In this document: in pieces, positions 58,567-64,000 of the stretch
How the letters are laid out: the number at the start of each line of letters is the position of its first letter
Numbering within the stretch: the first letter of the stretch is position 1
Origin: Paracentrotus lividus
Lineage: Eukaryota; Echinodermata; Echinoidea; Camarodonta; Echinidae
Length of the DNA: 64,000 bases
Direction: 5' to 3'
Assembly: GCA_940671915.1 (NCBI GenBank)
Contig: CALNVZ010003426.1
Span: forward strand, 34,834,337-34,898,336
Notes under the pieces: model-generated
What the model was told of the DNA's origin: nothing
Databases searched by the model: none
The model's input: the letters and a program-made list of their open reading frames with translations, nothing else
Made by a program: the position numbers and the translations under genes

Positions 58567-61500
58567 TTTATTGTCATTATAATAGCGTTAGGGTCACAAC
58601 GGCAAACAAAACTTCATAAAAGGGACCAATTACTGAATAATTACACTAAAATATTGTCTCATATTGTATATTATATGCAATATATGTATAATTTAAAAGG
58701 TACATGTAAGTCCTTTATCTACTAGAACTTTTATGCTCTTCTTGCTCTTGTCATGTGGCTAGCAGAAGTTCAGACGTGCTCTCCTGATAGGCAAAAGCAC
58801 ATTTAGCTTGAGCACGCACAAAGTACAATGATGCCCATATTGATCCGAGCCCAGGCATACAATTTTGTGTCTGTTTCAAGCAGAAGGGTGTATTTGTAAA
58901 CGCTTTTTGCCAGACATGCAATGATACATTCTAGACATTAAAAATTAATTAAAGATGACAAAAAAAAGACAATTTGTGAGCCCTTTCAATTAACATGGCT
59001 AGATTAAGGGACAAGGGATCAGTAATGTAAGACGAGAAGATTTCCTTAAACACTTCAGTTCTTTATTAGTCCATTACACAAGTGACACAGAGGTCACAAT
59101 GGGTCACAGGGGTTATGAAGGTCATGTATGTTTCTGTGAGGTTGGAAAGGAGATTTTGGAGAAAAAAATAGATGACACTTCTTTGAGGCCCAAGTACATG
59201 TACGTACATATTTAGATGCAATCAGCAGATAACCTAAATTTCCTATATTTCTTTAGAAACAAACACGGTTTTTGAATTATTGTTTTTCAAGATTAAAGTA
59301 ATAATCATCAAATAAGAATTGATTAAACTGCGATCTAGTTGCACTTGTTATTAAATGTTATTAAATGGTATTTTCTTGTTAATGTTATCATATGTTTCCA
59401 CAATCTATCATGATCTAATGAAGATATAGACACATTGAGTGCAACTTCTAGAATCAGAGATGCAATCATAAAAAAAATGGATGTCCTTACAGATTCTTTG
59501 CTCCAATCCAAGTTTACCTAATTCAACCTACATGTACAAAATGAAAATCATCTAGGAATAGACAGTGATAGAACTTTGTGATACTTATTAAAGTTAATGA
59601 CAGGAGTTTGTGAGTTCAGATATTTAGCGAATTTGAACTTCTTTGTTTAGACTTTCATCTTGATTTCAGCTTATCTTTGGTTTATTTTAGCTTTCCCTGT
59701 ACAGAAGTATGGAAGCTCTTTCAATTTCAGCTTTCTCCTAGCTCTTTATTTTTGGTCACTCACACTCCTGTAATGAAGAACATGGCATATTAAAAAGACT
59801 TAATTCTTGAAATTTACGATTTATCCTAATTGCCCTTGATGCTTTAGATATGATCACACTGTAGAGAGAGTGCATGCACACTCTAGGTTACAAGTGTGCT
59901 GGACACTGATATCAATTTATTATTTGTAAAGAATGAGAATTTGGCCTCGTCCTGTCGCTTGAAGCAAAGCCTTTTATATTGAGAGGTATGGCTTTCATGG
60001 AGGTCAGGTCGGGTCAAAGCAGTGACCCATTTCAACCAAGCCAAACTTCGCCCAACTGACCTTCCAACTAGACTAGAGATACAGACTCTGTTTTGATAAT
60101 TCAACTAGATTTAAAAAAAACAGAAGCATGGGGCACACATGGGTAAATCATGACTCGCAATTTATTCTCGTCCAGTTGAAAAAGAATTGAATATGATTTT
60201 TATTAATTAAAACTATTAATGAAAAAATGATCCGTTCATATTTTAACATTTGTCGAAGCTTAGACACTTGAATTTAGAGGAATTTTATTATTAATTTTAT
60301 TATTTTTAATTTATCTGAACAGATAAAGTTTTTTATAAGTCCCTAAATCAAGAGAAATTTTCAATTTGACTCTGGCATGTGAATTAAAACGTTTTCCTTC
60401 AACTTATACTATTTTATTTAATTAATTAGATTTAATTTGAATGAGGTCTTTCTTACTTGTGTGACCCAAAATGGATCATTGGTCTGTTCTTGTTTTTTTT
60501 TCTTCAAACAACAATAGGTTGTCGTAAAAATTCATTTTTTTGTTCAGAATGAAAAATATCTTGTGGCATTTTGATATTGATAACTCATCACAAATAGATA
60601 TCATTCACGTATCCAGGAAAAATTAAAGCAAAGCTCCCGACCAATCAGATGGCCAAGATTCTTAGACCCATTTTATATTACAGACTGGTCCCTGCTACAT
60701 GTATCTAGCAAAATTTGAGTGATACAACTTTGTTATATCAAAGGGGGGGGGGGGGATATAAGGAAAAAACAAAGAAATAATAAAAACCTCAAAGGGAGGG
60801 GGAGGATAATGAATGAACTACTTCAGAGGTTTATGGGACATGTAGGTTGTCAGACTCAGAAATAAACAAAATGATAAATGAGGCAAAAATTATTTCAAAT
60901 TCATGACAAATTGCTTTAAAAGTAGCTGATGAAACATATATAACTAAGGTACAGGCACTAAACTTGATATTTTATTGTCTAAATATGATATTGTTTGTTA
61001 AAATACCCAATAGCATGTTTTGCTCTTTGTTGCTGATAGTTTTACTATCATCATATGATTGATTATACATTTCACAGTAATTTGTTACACAGAGGGATTC
61101 TCCCTTTCTTTTGGCATCTAAAGAATCTACATGTAGGCCCTAAATCTTTCAAGAAAAAGTGTAATTAATTTAAATTTTGAGATGAAATATAAAAATATAA
61201 CAAGATGCACTTTTTGATATCACTTTTCCACAATACTCTGTAAAAAATTTCCCCCATTTTTGTTTCAAGGATGAATTTAGGGCCTTTTACAAGCCACCTC
61301 TTCACCATGTACATGTACCACCGGCTTGTGGTTTGTTTTTTTTTCAACAAAAAAAAAAGAAGTTAAAAATCAACTATCAAATGGTTTCAAATTTTTTCCA
61401 TGTGTCCAAGCATAAGCCTCAACCATGAGAGGAATTTTACTCTGCCATTTTATTTCACATTCTATATAGGCCCTACTTCTGGAAATTTTCCAAAAACTTG

Positions 61501-62559
61501 GCTAACACCACCCCATCCCACCATCCCTTGGTAGTAGTAAATTTAGATTCTTGATCCAGGTTTCTCAAAGTATCTTGGTATTATATTACATCATTATGAT
61601 TTCAATAGGGGAACCGGGGGTTATATCTTATGCTTGAGTGCCACAAGAACACTCCCTTACCAGGTCAAGACCAGCTCAACGAACGTGATGTTTGAGACAT
61701 TTTCTGCAGTAAAAAAAAAATTTTTAAAAATGACAAAATAATTCAAATGTGAGTAATAAGGGCATTTATACCTCTTAGCAATAACTTAGCAATAATTTCA
61801 AAAGAATGCATGCATATTTACAATATAGTTAGGATAGTTTCTCCAATTTCAATATATATTTTTTTTTAGTGCAGGTCCAGGGAACCTAAGCTGCCTTCTA
61901 GACCCTCAACAAATTTGTCACCCCCCTATTGAATATTACCCCTCTCCCCCGGAGTGAATATCACCCTGTGAGTGTGCTGTTACATACATTGTAACTGATT
62001 ACAATTAATTACAAATTTGAAACAACTCTTCTAATTGGTCCAGAGTTAGACTGTTACGCCAGAGGTGCATGCAACAAGGTTCCTGATTGGCTAAGTGTAG
62101 GTTGAGAGGCAGAAGGGCATTAACTCTGTACATATTACATGTAATATTACTAAACATCCTTCTGGCTCTGAATATAATATGTGACTCGTCATATTAAAAT
62201 GAGACAAGTCACCACAAAAGAGTCAAGGATAAATGATTCATTTTTGAATACTTTACCCTTATTGTTTTACATAATTTTTTTTTATTATAGAGCATGTACA
62301 TAAAATATTGAGGATTCAGAATTTCCACCAAATTGGACATTTTGTTTATTTTGCTGATTACATCAATCCTTTGCTGAGTTTTCTTGACGACTTGTGTCTT
62401 ATTTTGTATGCTCCACATCTTCTGCATCTTGGTTTCATTGGGGAAAACATCCATCTCCCTCGTTTCATTAAATCCCCAATGAAATGCATGCATTCATGAT
62501 GCCTGGAAATGTGGTCGGTTTGCGGTTGTATCCAATGCACCACAAAATGTTTATAGGGA

Positions 62560-62821
62560 AATCAATAACTCCTGCATAATGCAACAAGGGACTGTCCCCT
62601 TCAATCTAGAGTCCTCTGTTTGAAATAGAACAAAAAAGAATCTTTGAAGAAAAAAAAAAACCATTCAACTTTCCTCACGCAATACCTCCACAAATGAATA
62701 TTCATGAATATATCACATATACCTTGGACATGGAATAATGCAACCAATACCATGGTCATCATATAGGCCCTAAACAAAAAATGTAAAGAAATGTACAGAA
62801 ATGTTCAGGTTGATTCTGACC

Positions 62822-62852
<31 letters not shown>

Positions 62853-63450
62853 TGTTGATTGGAGAATTCAATGGTGTTGCATGATGCAACTGGGGACTGT
62901 CCCCTCTAGTCTGAGCTAAAGCTCTTTCTTTAAAAAAAAAGAAGAAGAAGAAGAAAAAGACCATTCAACTTTCCTCTCACAATGCCTCCACTAATGAACA
63001 TTCATGAGTGTGTCAAATATATACATTGTAGATGTACATAGAATAAATGAAACCAATACCATGGTAATTCTTGCAATACAATGTTGAACAAACCAGAAAT
63101 GTACAAGTTGTTTCTGGCAAAAAAAGAAAGAAAAGAAGTCAATGTTGACTGGAGAATTATATGGTATTGCATAATTCATCTGGGGACTGTCCCCTCTAAG
63201 CTATTCTCTGTTGAAAGAAAAAGGGGGAAATAAAAAGGAGATTAAACTTTCCTTAAGCAACGCCTCCACGAATGAACATTCATGAGTTTGTAAAATATAC
63301 ATTGAACATGTAATAATGCAACCAACATTAATCATGCAATATAATGATCATTAAACCAGAAATTTGAAGTTTCGGGGAAAAAAAAAATCAATGTTGATTG
63401 AGAAATTCATTGATGCTGCATAATGCAACTACATGGGGACTGTCCCTTTG
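62560..63450. repeat. Degenerate tandem repeat, ~250-300-bp unit
   Basis: TGCATAATGCAACNNGGGACTGTCCCC-type phrases recur near 62589, 62893, 63183 and 63437; each unit also has CCATTCAACTTTCCTC, GCCTCCAC(A/T)AATGAA.ATTCATGA and a poly-A run. Four units. Confidence 0.85.
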
Positions 63451-64000
63451 CAATTGTTTTGGAGAAGAAAACAGAATACATGTAGCATTCTAGAATATCT
63501 AAAATAACTTTCTTGAGATACAACCGTGAAATTCACCTTGTTAATCACATGATCTTGACTATTTTTTTCTTCATGAAATGTGATCTCTGACATAAATAAA
63601 ACAAGTTTCAGATGTAACATTTTTTTTTGTTTATAGGCAATAAGTATTGAAAGTACATAATACATGTTCAAAAAGTTTTTAAAATAGAGAGAGATACATG
63701 ACTGTGTGATACTTTATTGTGTTATTGATCTTAAAACGCCCTAATGGCAAGCTACATTAGTTTCAGAACCTTTGGACACTCCATGGCAGAGATCTGGCGG
63801 GTGGGGTGTGGGGTTAGGGCTAGAAACATACTTATACTTATTTAAAGGTAATCAAGTGTTGTAGTCATGAGATTAAATTGTTTAAGAAACTGTCTGAAAG
63901 TGATAGGAAATGTTGATAACAGTACACCTACATGTAAGAATTGTTTATTGATGTGAGGATTTGGAATCAAGAAAATTATAAGAAATTTACCACATTATGT

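Larger units (their letters stand above)
55960..59135. repeat. Three diverged repeat units, one split by a transposon
   Basis: GGCCCTTT(C/A)AA..ATG..(A/G)GATTAAGGGACAA starts units near 55965 and 56290, with a GAGCCCTTTC variant near 58980. The first two share a downstream GGGTCACA and AAAAGGGGACCAATTAC segment. In the second unit this follows only after the 56381-58566 insertion. Confidence 0.75.
43166..64000 (+). other. Probable long first intron of the 42907 gene
   Basis: After the donor at 43165 I find no convincing coding exon on the plus strand to the end of the window, only the two short candidates near 43.6 kb. The stretch is AT-rich, with the repeats listed separately. An independent gene hidden in small exons cannot be excluded. 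Confidence 0.45.

Overview
The window is animal genomic DNA: spliced genes with GT-AG introns, long AT-rich non-coding stretches, microsatellites, many short inverted-repeat transposons and one 428-base assembly gap. The abundance of TACATGTA and TAGGCCTA palindromes, and the mix of mariner-like, TTAA-flanked, Harbinger-like and CR1/L2-like elements, suggest a marine deuterostome, most likely an echinoderm such as a sea urchin. That assignment is inference. No bacterial gene, operon or CRISPR locus is present.

The one complete gene is PEX16, the peroxisomal membrane biogenesis factor, on the minus strand from the ATG at 31635 to the stop codon ending at 13423. I assembled it by hand from ten short exons whose splice phases all agree. 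They give 1128 coding bases and a 375-residue protein that follows PEX16 of other animals from end to end. It includes a 36-base second exon. Introns 1 (7.4 kb) and 5 (4.3 kb) are loaded with transposons. Two introns carry tandem arrays made from the gene's own exon-intron boundaries. In intron 3, a 68-bp unit repeats the end of exon 3 with its splice donor. In intron 5, a 103-bp unit repeats the start of exon 6 with its splice acceptor. These two arrays are the most unusual thing in the window.

Region by region: 1-1370 is a degenerate ~127-bp tandem array hit by a TTAA-flanked MITE. 1.4-13.4 kb has no recognisable gene, only tandem repeats (5.4-7.6 kb), CT-rich tracts and a decayed Tc1/mariner element (10.3-11.0 kb). 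13.4-31.6 kb is PEX16. Its intron 5 holds a three-level nest: a CR1/L2-like reverse transcriptase fragment split by a 2.8-kb TTAA-flanked element, itself split by a mariner-like MITE. 31.9-41.3 kb is intergenic and repeat-dominated: a 3-bp-TSD element, a large 16-bp minisatellite in two blocks, and two ~1-kb inverted-repeat elements of one family.

From about 42 kb a second gene starts on the plus strand, divergent from PEX16. Its first coding exon (42907-43165, 86 codons, serine-rich, excellent ATG context) ends at a strong splice donor. I do not recognise its product. The rest of the window (43.2-64 kb) looks like its long first intron plus repeats, including a 2.2-kb DNA transposon at 56381-58566 with a reconstructable empty site.
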